Below are positions 15,375 through 27,700 of a stretch of DNA of 64,000 bases, piece by piece. The position numbers were made by a program, and so were the translations under genes. How positions within the stretch are numbered: position 1 is the first letter of the stretch; each line of letters starts with the position of its first letter. This stretch comes from Cristatella mucedo. Its lineage: Eukaryota; Bryozoa; Phylactolaemata; Cristatellidae. The notes beneath the pieces are model-generated. The model did not search any database. It worked only from the letters and a program-made list of their open reading frames with translations, and was not told the origin of the DNA. Where the stretch lies: positions 6,192,501-6,256,500 of the forward strand of contig WPIO01000017.1 in NCBI GenBank assembly GCA_009760855.2, written 5' to 3'.

Positions 15375-16960
15375 TCGAGACGGCAACCAAACTACAAGGT
15401 ATTTTTTGGTATATAGTCTATGGCAGTGCCAAAGTCGTGCCCTATGACGGTAAGAAAGACTTCGTCAAGTCGGTACGTCGACTGGATGCTGTGGCCAAGC
15501 TACACAAGGTTAAAGATGACGATCTCTCCGAACTCATGCCCTTGTACTTAACCGCCGGAGCTTTTGCAGTCCAGGAAGTGCTGACGGACGGAGACAAACG
15601 TGACTATATGAAGGTGAAACGCTCACTCAGTACTCTCGCCCGATTGCTTCCGCGAGTGCGATGAGTTTTCGAGCAGAAGACTTCGCGAGGGTGAGCCGCT
15701 GGACGTCTACATGGCCGAGCTTGTTCGCTTGGCTTCCGTTGTTTTCGCTGCCCAGCCGCTGGTTGAAAGGTCGAGGAATTTTTAGTTCGCTAGATGTGTG
15801 ACATGTGAGACAATTGTGAGACAATTGACATGTGTGACAAGTGAGACATGTCTCGCCCGGACTCGAGGCGATATTGTACAGCCTAAGCTGGATGTGCAAA
15901 GGCTGAACAACTACCGGCCTTTTCAAAGCAGGCCGTGCAAGTGACTTTGCTGAATCTGCAGCTATCCGAATCACCTAGCTGCGGCATGTGCACACTAGTT
16001 CGGCGATCGAGAAAAAAACGACTAAGGAGATCCGTCAACATCTGCGCCAGGATGCTGCCCCTCACTTTGGCGAGGCTAGCCTCAATTTTCGCGATATGGA
16101 TTGGCACACTCGCAACCGAATTGGTTGACGCCGACTGCTCTTGCTTAGTGCTTGCAGCAGTGCTCGCCTCGCATGAAGTGCAGCTTGCGAGGGAGGGTAT
16201 CTTGACGACGAGCGGTTTCCAAGCTCTGTGTACCTCTACATGTAAGGCAAATATATTAATTAAAGGAGTATCGCCGGAGGTTGATTGTTTGGTGACTGAT
16301 ATAATTGCTGACTGGGACATCATCCTGGGATGAATGTCAGAGGAGCACCTGTCGGCGTCCGTGTTAGACGTGGTGAAGGCCGAGTTGACTTCGGTAAAGA
16401 GGCGCTCGCGGTGCGAGGCACCCGTGGCGAAAGAACTGGTGAAAATTGTCTTTGCGCTTCCCCGGCCGTTGTCTCGCTCGTTGCTGAGGTCGCAGATCCG
16501 AGCGAGCTCACCGTCTCCGACAAATATTTCACTACCCTATTTCGCGATGGGGCGTGGCACTGCGATGGAACTGGCACCCTCGCTACAGAACTACCTGCCC
16601 GCCTATCGTATTCCAAGTGCGGAAGAAGCATAATATGAAAGGGAAGTGCAGGTCTGGACAAGGTGTTTGGCTTCAAGCAGTTAACGGGGAGTGCAGCGGG
16701 CTGATTCACTTGATGACGGTGGTCCAAAGCAGCAAAGGGAAAGTGAGGCTTGTCCTAATAATAATAATAATAATAATAATGTACTTGATAAAGCGCCCTC
16801 AGAGAACTAAATCTCTTTCTAGGCGCTTTACATTTGCTCAACTATCGCGAGCTCAACCGGTTCGTGTCGAGCCACACGGCTGATGGAGATGTGTGCACTG
16901 ATGGGCCTGGGGACGAAGGAATAGAAAACGCATGAGGTGCCGGTGGAAACGAGCGGGGTG
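15375..16960 (+). pseudogene. Ty3/gypsy-type gag-protease-RT remnant
   Basis: A gag-like piece is at 15446-15660 (DLSELMPLYLTAGAFAVQ) and continues in another frame near 15663 (SRRLREGEPLDVYMAELVRLA). A retropepsin-like piece is at 16105-16330 with VDADCSC at the expected catalytic DTG/DSG site and DWDIILGMNV at the family's second conserved block. The start of RT follows (LPAYRIPSAEE, GLIHLMTVVQSSKGKVRLVL, to 16756). A LINE A tail interrupts RT, which resumes with YRELNRFVSSHTADGDVC near 16845. Several frameshifts and stops make it dead, and the altered protease motif is a further sign of decay. Confidence 0.78.
16757..16842 (-). mobile_element. LINE family A 3'-tail insertion inside a Ty3/gypsy RT
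   Basis: (ATA)n at 16759-16780, then the reverse of the family A tail (TTGATAAAGCGCCCTCAGAG, CTAGGCGCTTTACATTTGCT). It separates RT residues KVRLVL from YRELN. Only about 85 bp were inserted, a typical severely 5'-truncated retroposition product. Confidence 0.85.
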
Positions 16961-17419
16961 CCGGCGGCAATGGCTGCGGAAACGCCCGACGCTGTAATGT
17001 CTTGCAGATAGCTTGACAGCTGAGCCTACATCGATTAAGAACTATGAGTTTAACCGATGAAATAAAACTGAGCCGCATATGAAATAGTCGCGATAAGCCG
17101 AGGTTTACTAGCAGCATTATGTATAGTTACGTAAAGTAGTGATTTTTTGTCAGAGTTTGGACCCGGCTGCTATGTAGGGCTTGTGCCTGACCGCAGTCGC
17201 TCTCTTGAAGCAACGGTCTGCCGGTCAGTGAGTCCTAGAGCTAAGCGTGAACTGCTGTAGGCCTTCTAGCGAGTCGGCTGGAATTCACGTGCCGTATCAG
17301 TCGTAATATACAGTTGTTGTGTTTTTTCTCATACGACGTTATTGCTAGCGCTTCGCGAAGAATATTGAGCGCTGTGTTGTCGTCGGCGTATCGCTAGCTT
17401 AAGGTCTTCGCACGTTGCA

Positions 17420-17700
17420 CGCGTTGTGCAATTTGCAAAGACCGACGCACCCGGTTTTGCGGGGTCACAGCAATGCCCGGAGGCGCTGGAGTCGCCCACC
17501 GCGGACCAAGCATTCGAGTCGTCTCCGCCGCAGACCAGGCACAGGAGTCGCCCGCCAAGGAAACGTTCCTACGCTCGAGGCGCCCGAATCAGAGGAGACG
17601 CAGGAAGCGCCCGCAGTGGAGGAGACGCAGAAAGTCGAGGCTCTCTCCGCGGAGCAGATGCTGAAGGCTCCAGCCGCGCAGATGAAAATTGATTTTGGAA
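17420..17700 (+). other. Unidentified acidic/basic low-complexity coding-like stretch
   Basis: All three + frames carry repeated Glu-Ser-Pro / Ala-Asp-Gln motifs (for example ALESPTADQAFESS in one, PESEETQEAPAVEETQ in another). This fits one acidic repeat protein broken by frameshifts. It ends where a LINE A tail begins (17700). A gag N-terminus of another LTR element is one possibility; not identified. Confidence 0.3.
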
Positions 17701-17880
17701 TGATAATAATAATAATCATAATACATTTGATATAACGCTCTCAGAGAACTCAATCTCTTTCTAAGCACTTTACAGATGCTGTATAGCAAGCATTACCAAA
17801 TTATTGGTGCTAACATGCTCAATAGACAGCAAGAATAGTATGGTTAGGTGTGACATGCACAGGGAACATTGCAAAGACTA
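17700..17880 (-). mobile_element. LINE family A 3'-end fragment
   Basis: (ATA)n is followed by ATACATTTGATATAACGCTCTCAGAGAACT and the downstream family A block (TGGTTAGGTGTGACATGCACAGGG), all in reverse orientation. Confidence 0.8.
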
Positions 17881-18779
17881 ACAGAACTCCTCGCCCTGCT
17901 GCACCCCATCAACCCATCACCCTGTTGCACCCTATCTGATGATGGAGGAATCCGTGAATAGAGCTGAATTCCGCGTCCTACGCTCAAACCTGGCAGTGGA
18001 GGCCAGCAGGCTCCGAGTGGGTTTTCCTGTCTACCGCAACGTACCCGAAGGTACCGTTATTAACGGGGGTAGCGGTTTCCTCACCCAGACAGAAATAGGC
18101 CACAAACCCAAAGCTGGCCGAGCTAACAGACACAAGAGGATATTAGATATACCCGTTAGACGAACCGACACTTTTCAATGATGCAGCGCGAATCAAAGGA
18201 CGTCGCCAGCGACAGATTGGTGTGAGCTGGCCTTCGTTTTTCACCAGTGCCGAGATCCAAAGTAGAGCCAAAGAAAACAGCGACTGCAATCAGAAAAATC
18301 AACCGCTATACATGATTTTTGAGTTGATTTGAAATTGTATGTTGCACAATTTTTAATAAAAAAACTACGAAAATTGTATTGAACCGCCGCATTATAATTA
18401 CTGCTACCTGGTAGTAGTTCGACACAGCGAATCGTTTTTAATCCAATTCAGCACATACACGTTTACGTTTTCGCCTGCATAAGCATATCCATATCATTAG
18501 TCAATGTCCATAAAGTCTGTATAATTTGATTGCAGTAAAATTTGGTTATATATGTATCTAGTAGATTGGTTTAAGCCTGAGTGCACTCTGCGTTCAAATG
18601 GGCGGGTTACCGCCGGTGCGATTAGATTGGCGGGTTGTATTGCTCAAAGTTTATAACTTAAGGTATTATTTAATGTCTTATAAAATGTATTATAAAGATA
18701 AAGTGATATGAAGCACCCCTAAATGCACGTAGAACTTATCAGTCTGCTTTATATATAAATTTGGACGAGCACAGCTAGA
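17880..18779. other. Upstream region of the NCBP3-like gene; one unidentified ORF
   Basis: An 80-codon frame at 17939-18181 (+) starts MMEESVNRAEFRVLRSNLAV and matches no family I know. The rest is AT-rich. A TATA-like sequence (TATATATAAAT, about 18750-18760) lies about 20-30 bp before the NCBP3-like start codon, so a true promoter there would leave almost no 5' UTR. A further upstream noncoding exon is equally possible. Confidence 0.4.
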
Positions 18780-21700
18780 ATGTCACTACCGCGGGACGTC
18801 ATGGCTGCCTACAACAGTAGCTCACAGAGCAGTTCTGGAACTCAGCATGTTGATATAGACATACTGGAAGACATGGATACAAGGGAGTATGAAGAAGCAC
18901 CAGAAGATATGGCTGCGGCAGCTCTCTCTGTGCAACCAAGTAAGACAGCTGGTATCGATAGAGTTGTTGAGGTAGGTAGAGGTGTCAGGTGTCCGCTGGT
19001 ACTCTTGTTATGAAAATTCTGTGTAGCGGGTCTGTACGCATCTTTCATACATATATTTCTTTGAGCCACTGCACGCAGATCAGCATACGGAGTAGGTGTT
19101 GTATTAGGCTGTAAGAATAGACATTGGTGTGAAATGCTCAGGGCGTCAGGCTGTAGTCAGGGTGCTGCAAATACGACGCCTGACTGGCCGCCGGTGTTTC
19201 GAGGTTGCAGCCGCCGCCACACTGATGGATTGCATTAAAGGACTCGAAATGGACAACGCCACTGATTGAAACTATCGACTTGTTTTCTTTCCTAGTCACA
19301 TTTGAAGTGTAGCGAGTCGACCGAGTCACGTATAACTATGCATACCGATATTCTTCGCTCTAGAGTAGTACAAAGAATAATTTTTCTACGATAGAAGAAA
19401 ATAAAAGACCAGATTTGTATACTGTTGACCACGTCTAGTGGATTCTAGCTCGCGAACCGCTTGCCGAGCAAGTATCCCTGGATAATAATAATAATGCATT
19501 TGTTATAGCGCCCATAGAGAAGTCAAATTCTTTCTTGGCACTTCACATTTGCTGCAAAGGATGCATGATCGAATGGTTAGTCCCCCACTTTGTGAACAGG
19601 TCTATCGAAAGCCAGGTGGTCTTCGAAGAGATTTGCCGGCACTTGACGAATCTGGGCATTATCCGGAAGCCCTAAATCTTTACTATGCAGCTACGTTATA
19701 TACTTCCTTTCCAGCATATGTAAAGTGTGTTCCTCGAAAGAGATTTAGTTCTCTTAGGCTCAATATTCGGTTTTTCATTATTTCATTGTTGCACCCACTC
19801 GTAGAAATATTTTCGAAAAGTATTAGACAGCTCTTACTTAGCAGCTATTCGCTGCTTCAGGCTGTGAGCTGACTTTGAAACCAACCCGATTGTTTGCCCG
19901 CAACATGCACTCATTTGAGGGACAGGTTAAGGTTCTCAGAAACAAAAACTGCTTAGGAGCTTGGAAAGATAATTTACATTAAAAAATGGCATGATGTGCG
20001 ATTGTACTTGTAACCTGATTACCTTGCAATTCAAACGTCTCAAGGTTTTCTTTCTGCTTGTGTGCAGAAGGTCAAGGTTCCTGACACATGGAATGGTGCT
20101 CATGGAATGGTACTCACCTGCCATGGGAAAGACAAGGAACTAAACACTGAAGTCAAAGGCTAACTGTCACTATTCACAATATGGGTCTAACTTACATGAA
20201 GGTGTCACTGTAGCTTGGTATAGCAAGGGGTCTGTCAGGTACAACCTGCTGAAGTAGTAGTTTCAGGGTTATAGCATGGGCATCTTACCATCCGTGATGG
20301 TACACTAGGTAAGGTGCTTTCTCTTCATTACCTCAGTCCCGAGGTTGTGGGTTTGAATTCTGCGATGGGCGATAATTCGTTTTGTTTAATTCGTTTATAT
20401 AGCGCCCCAAGAGAACTTAATCTCTATTCAGGCGCTTCACATATGCCTCGGGGCTCGAGCCCACGACCTCAGCCAGACCTTGGTTGGGGCGAATACCTTC
20501 ACCGCTAGACCAAACCAGCTCGGCGATCATCTATCACTGCCGCAAACAGTGATGATATCCGTAAAGGCTCTTCTGTCTCTACACAAAAGAGACCGTTGAA
20601 TCAGCTAGTATTTTTTACCTGCTTTTTTACATGCTTTGGTCGGCCTTGTTCGGCAGCAAAAGGAGGACCGCCTACCGAAGCTGGTTGCACTGGGTCAAAG
20701 GACTTCTCCATTTGGTTGCATGCTGACCCTGTGCATGTCACCCCATGCTATTCATGCCACTATGTTATTCATGTTATTTATCAAGCATGATACCACTCAC
20801 CATTCGATCGTGCTTCCTTTGCAGCAAATGTAAAGTGCCTAGAAGAGACTGAGTTATCTGAGGGCACTTTATCAAGTGTATTATTATTATTATTATTATT
20901 ATTATTGGGTCTCTCTTTAAGTGCTTGGAGGAGGCCACACTCGAAAAGCTGTGGGTGTCGATACTGTTTGAAGGAAGCCTTCGGAGCATGGCTTTTACAG
21001 AAGAATCGCAAGTGGTTAATTAATTAGCAACATTGAAAAAGTTGTCTGCAGTAGGTCAACATGCCCACTTTACAACTGACGAAAATGAATTCATGATCCA
21101 CGGATTTCGCAAACGGGAGACTTTCGTCAGCCGTCAAAAATGTGGAGAGTAGCACCTTGATGGCTAATAATCTATGTAGCGTGGTGGAAATGTGCTTGTT
21201 TGGTCATAGTTTTTGGCTTCCAGTGGTACAACTCATCACCCCATCTTCACCCCACTCGTATGCCGACTGCATTTATTTAGCCTGTAATGATGTTGATTGT
21301 ATTTAAACTTTTGAGCTGCAGTAATACAAGTCCTTCTCATCGGGAAACTTTGTCCTGATTCCCGTATAATACTTGTGAGTCAGCACCTTTGTGTTCCACT
21401 ACAGGCTGTTGTGCAGTCCATTGAGGCTTTCAGCAGTTATGGGGAGCTTCTGGCCCATTTCTACCAGAGTAGGACACCTATGTTATAGCGAAAGTTATCT
21501 CGGATAATTAAGCCTGAATTGGCCTATTCGGCAGTAATGACCCATTTCTTAAGCATTTGTTCAGAGCTGGCCTTTACAAATTCTGTTGCAGTGCCCCACA
21601 AAGTTCTGTCAAGACGAGATGGCTTTGTCCAATAGTCTTGTCATTAATCATATAAACAGTGCATACTATGTTATATCCTGAAGATTGATGCAAGGTCGAA

Positions 21701-24700
21701 GCTCCTGGTATGCGATGTTTGATGGGAAGGCACATGTGACTGTAATTTGTCCAAATTGGCACGATTAGGTGCCTTGTTTATGGCTGCTTGACTCGTGCTG
21801 AAACTTTAAATGTAGAGACGTTCAGAGATCATTTGTTATACCAGAGTGCTTTTCTGCGATGCTGCTTCTTGCTGCAGCAATTTAAAGCTGTAGATTTCAC
21901 GTACACTACTCCATCAGCATACGATGGCTAAGTGTAGGTTGCACGGCTGTCTGAATAGCAAGCTTCTCTTGTGCCATTTAATGGTGAGGTGGTAATCAAG
22001 TTCGTTGCACATTAAGGTAAACGGTGTATTTGACCGTTGCCATGTGCTAATTCTAGTGGAAAGTGCAACCAAAAAATGCTTATTTATATGAATGCACGTG
22101 ACATATTCAACTTGAAGAGGTGCAAGCCCATCTAATAAGTATGGCTACATCTCCAGGATTGATTTTTCCTACGAATTCTTGTAATGCTAAAGGTTACATG
22201 GCACTATAAATGTGCAAATTACATTACAACTAATTCTGATACCAAACCAAGTAAATGAGCAGCCCGTGATGTCCACAAAGTCCAACCTTTTTGCATTGGG
22301 GGGGCCACATTAAAAAAATTTAAAAGGTCCGGGGGCCACATGTAAATTGGCGTGGTTGACCCGCATCAGAAAATAAGATGGTAATTTAGTATGACTATTA
22401 CTATTATACTTAATAAATAAACCGCAATACAATAGTATTTTTAGCATAATTATAATTAAAAAAATAAATAATAAAAATTTAATCATGTGTCCTGGAAAAT
22501 AATTCGATAGATATTATGGCCAATCTTTTACTTTTTGATTTATATTTTAATAACATGAAGACAGAAACTTATAAAATTTACAAAATTACATGACAAGGAC
22601 TCACATAATATTAATGTCTTCAGATTAATTAAATGCCACAGGTATTCAATGTCTTCTGCACTGCAGGCATCAATGAGATATTTGGCATTGTTTCTGTTTG
22701 CATAAAAAGTCGACATCTGCTGCAACAGTGGATGTGGCAATTCTAAGGATTCCTGATAAATGTTCATCTGTGAGAACGGATCGAGTCTTGTTTTCACATT
22801 TTTCAGTCTGGAAAAAAGCTGTTCACAGCAATATGTGCTGCCAAAAAGTGCAATATACCTGCGAGCACGTTTGGCTAGGTTAGGAAAAGACTCTGATGAA
22901 ACATACTGCTTGTTAAAGGTAACAAGGTCATGCTGATCGTAAGCAGTTTTTAAATTGCTGTCATTATGAATGTCGATTAGTTCGAGTTGAAATTCATCAG
23001 GTGCATCAGAGGGATCGATATTAAATGGATTACTAATCATGTTCATGTCATCCGCATGTTGTTGGAAATCCTGAAACCTCTCTTCGAATTCATCAACAAG
23101 TTTGCTAACAAGAGTGGAGTACTTCATATGAGCCAGCGTTTCAGGCGATCTTGTTGCTAGTGTTGTGAAATGTAACAGTTTCTTCTGATCTAATTGTTTC
23201 CGGAAAAGTTTCAGCTTTTGCACAAACGTGACAACACACTCATACATTTTATGGACCAGTTGATCCTTACCTTGGAGTTTGACATTTAGATCTGCAAGAT
23301 GTTTGGTCATGTCCACCAAAAAAGCCAAGTCATTCAACCACTGCTGGTCACCGAGGAAGCCAACATCTTTTCCCTTTTCTGTCATAAATGTTTTTATTTC
23401 GTCCCGAAGTGACCAAAACCTGGCTAACGTGTTTGCCCTACTTAGCCAACGGACTTGGCAGAAATAAATAACATCACAATGATTTGATCCCAACTCTTCA
23501 AGGAAAGCCTGAAATTGTCTGTCGTTTAGCGCACGAGACCTTATCACATTGACTGTTGAAACTACATTGTCCATAACATGTTGCATGCTCAAGACCTTTG
23601 CACATAGCTATTCTTGGTGGATGATGCAGTGATGACTGACAATTTTGTGAGGTACTAATTTTACCATTAAAGATACAAATCCATTGTGTCTACCTGTCAT
23701 TGAAGGGGCTCCGTCTGTGGTTAAACCAATCAATTTAGTTTCAGGAAGATTACATTTTGTGAGGACCCTCTTGACCTGATCCAAATATCCCTCCCCGTTG
23801 TGCCTTTCATTGAACACATATCCAACAGTTCTTCGATAATGACAAACTTTCCTGTTACTACGCGTACAAACACCGACAGTTGAGCCGTATCGCTATTGTC
23901 CGTGCTTTCGTCGAGCGCAAGAGAATAAAATTCGCATTCAGCAAGTTTTTTAGTGAGACTTTCTTCTATGTTGGATGCGACCTTGTCAGCTCTTCTCGAA
24001 ACCGTTTGATGAGAAAAACTGACTTTCTCTACTTCTGACTTCTTTTCTGGACAGACCACACCAGTAAACAGCCTGAGGCATTCCTTAACAAATTCACCAT
24101 CGGAAAATGCTTTCCCAGCTTAGCTATAGCTTCAGCTATTAAAAAACTTACTTTGGTTGAAGCCTCAGACTTGTTGCTGACTGCTGTAAACAATGACTGC
24201 TGTACGATGACGCTCTGTTTCAACGAGTTCATGCTATCAATTCTAAGTTGACCAGTCAGGCTGTTGTACCTGTCGCCATGCTTTGTTGAAAAATGTCGCT
24301 TAACATTGTAGTCCTTTGCAACGGCAATTGTTTCTTGGCATATTAGGCACATTATCCTACCGAAGCGTTCCATTACAAAATAATCTACAGTCCAAGATGC
24401 TTTGAAAAGTCTTCCTTCTGCGTCAATTTTTTGTTTTTTGCTAGTATTCACATTCGCCGCCATTTTTCTCTGTGAAATAAAAAAACAGATCAGTTAAGAA
24501 TTGATTAATTTATATTTTATCACAGCAATATCCAAGTATTAGTAAGTAAGTTAAGCAATACGCGTTTTTTGAAAAACCTACCTGATTGATTCCAGTTCGT
24601 GCAGCAGCAGCTGAGAAACGGTTCTTTTTTTCTATCCACAGTGTGAAACAGTTAATTCCGCTTTCGGAAGCGTTATAAACGTGATCGTAATGGCGCCGCT

Positions 24701-27700
24701 GTAGCACAAATATATTACCCCTTCACGCCAAAATGTTCACATGAAGGCTAGCAAAATAAATCGATTTTTTACCTTCACGCGAAAATAGCCATTCGGACAT
24801 CACGCTTCACGTGCGCGTGAAGTACATCACAGCGCCTTATATCGCCGTTTGTAATGATTAAAAATTAACCAAAAACATGGAGTGACAAATATTTTTGGGA
24901 TAACGTTGCGGGGCCGCATAGAAGACCTCGGCGGGCCGGGTTGTGGCCCGCGGGCCACGTGTTGGACACCCCTGACAAAGACCAACCAGGAACTATGGCT
25001 GTAATTCCCTATCAGCACTCACAAACTCATAAATAGAAATTATCAAGGAAACCGGGATCTTCCAAGTTTCGTTTTTACCGTATCGATTAGCGCTGTAATA
25101 GAGGAGGACAAGTGACACTTAGTTCTTTGTACTTGCTAGGTTTTGAGATCTGTATCATGACCCAGTTACTGAAGCAGTCCTAAAGGCCCCACTTCCATTA
25201 TTTAAGTCCTAGACATGGCAGTATATCGTGTAACGAAGGCTTTAGTAATGTTGGTATCGTCTTAAAAACATTGCTCTTGCTTCTGATTTTGTTCGGAATC
25301 GAACTCAAGACCATTCTCCTAATGCGTTCACATTTTTTTGGTCTTTGTGTATTGGAGATATAAGGTATGGTATCTTAGCATGGCCGAGCCCGTGGTGCAT
25401 TGAAACCAAGTAAGCAAACGAATCATAAAGACCCACCAAATTCTGTAATAAACAGGCACATTTAAAGCTTCTTTTTAAATGTCTCATGGCAGGGGAGGTT
25501 ATGACGTGCTCCAGTAGTGAGTTCCAGGCTTTAGGAGCATAGGAACTAGAGGCACGGTCTCCAGCGGTTTTGAGGTTCGTACGAGGTATAGCTAAACGAT
25601 TTGAGCCAGAACAATGGGTAGTACAATTCTTCGCCTGGTGGAGGAGTAGATCTGACAGGTAGGCTGGAGTGAGTGAATGAAGGTACCTAAAAGTAATTAA
25701 CAAAATCTTGAAGTCGATGCATTTCTTGACTGGGAGCCAGTGCAGATCGGCAAGAAGTGGTGTGATGTGGATATGGCGGCGCTCACAATAGATCAGCCTA
25801 GCTGCAGTATTTTTTACCAACTGCAAGGGCCTGATTGCATTGGCCGGTCGACAAGCAAGCAGTGATTTACAGAAGTCGAGATGGGATGTCACAAATGCAC
25901 TGACTAATTTCGATGTAGTATCCCTGTCTAAGCAAGCCCGAGCTTTGGCAATGTTATGGAGCTGAAAGAAGGCAGACTTAACTGTGGAGCAGATGTGGTC
26001 GTGTAATGAAAGGTCACTTTGGAACAGAACACCTAGATTACGTGCAGATTCAACAGGAGATATGCTGGTGGAGCCGATTTTGATCGTTAAGGTTTTCTAA
26101 TTTCTGAATCATGCCTGGTTTGCACATAACTAGTAAGTTGGTTTCATCATCATTCAGTTTAAGAAAGTTTGCCGCCATCCATGTGCAGATGTCATCAATA
26201 CACGCACTAAGGGTGTGTAGAGAATTCGATGTGCTGGAAGGCTGGGAGTGGTCAAAGCAAAGGTACAACTAAGTATCATCTCCATAGAAGTGAAAGCATA
26301 CATTGTGCTTGGTGATCACATCGGCAAGATGGAGAATATAAACTGAAAAGAAGCTGATCGGTTACAGACCCCTAAGGTACTCCCTGCTAAGCTGTTCGTC
26401 GTATGACCTTTGTTCATTTACATAAATACTCTGGAGTTTCCCATTGAGATAGGAACTGAATTATTGCAGTGCAGTGCCAGTGATGCCCAGGCGAGATTCG
26501 ATATGCTCAAGAAGGATTTTGTGATCAAAACTGGCAATACTCTGATTACAAATAACCTTTTGTCAGCTTTCAGACTTCAGCCATTACGGCACACTTTGGC
26601 TGCCATGTTGAGCTCTCTGTGCAAGCACCATTTGTTTTTAGTTGCTCCACTTCATGAAGTTTTTTAAATGATTGTGTAGCATAAGGGATTAGTGGTGCAC
26701 ATGCTCCTGAACTTGTTTGATTGCTAAATAACTCAAACCAGGAGTTTTAAATAACACTTGTCTCAAGACTTCCATGTCTCAAACTTATGTACTGGAAGTG
26801 AGTTTAGGGTCATGCTCCATTTAGTCTGGTGATCATATCAATCTGAAAATCCAGCCGGTACTGAGGACAATCCCCTTAATAGTAGACCGCCCTTAATAGT
26901 AGTGCCCACCCATATGTATGGTGAGTAGTGATCCTTAACACCCCGTTTTTCTTGATGGCATCTAATTCTGTGTTTTCAGACATTTAGACGGTACATTAAT
27001 TGTTTACTAGTTTTATTTGTGAATATTTATGTGTAACTTTCTCTTTCTGGGCACTTTACATTTATTGCAAAAGAAGCATATGAATTGGTGAGTGATGGCA
27101 TTCAGTGTCAAAACGCAAAATGATACAAAGGACAGTTCACATTCACTCAGCAAATGTAGTGAGGAACAGGTGCATTTTTAGCTTCTTTTTAAATGTCATG
27201 TCGTGACGGCAGTCGGAAGTGGGTTTCAGGCTTTGAGAGCATACAGGCTTAGTCTCCAAAGGATTTGGGGTTGATTCGAGGCACTGTAAGCAACTTGAGT
27301 AAGAGGAGCATGTGTTACAATGCCTAGCCTGATAAGCAATTAATTCGGAAAGGTAGGCTGGAGCTAGAGAATCAAGAACTTAGAAGTGAGTGAGTAAGTC
27401 TTAAGTCGATATGCTGCTTGATGGGGAGCAAGTGCAGGCCAATGAGAAGTGGTGCAATATGGCTATTGCAGTGTTACAGCAGAAATGCCTAGCCGCCGTG
27501 TTTTGCACCAATTGAAAACCATCTTATTGCATCGATCGGACTACCTAAGAGTGGATAGTTACACGAGTCGAAATGGATGTTACACATACGTGGACTAACT
27601 TGGCTGTGGCATACCTGTCTAAATCGGTCCCAGTTTTTGCAATGCTACCTACCTGAAAGTAGGCAGACTTGACTGTGGAGCTGTTTTGGTCATCTACTGA

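Noticed and set aside
22281-24974. Domesticated GTF2IRD2-like host gene
   Set aside because: Terminal sequences, flanking ACAAAG repeats, frameshifts and a nonsense codon indicate a dead transposon.
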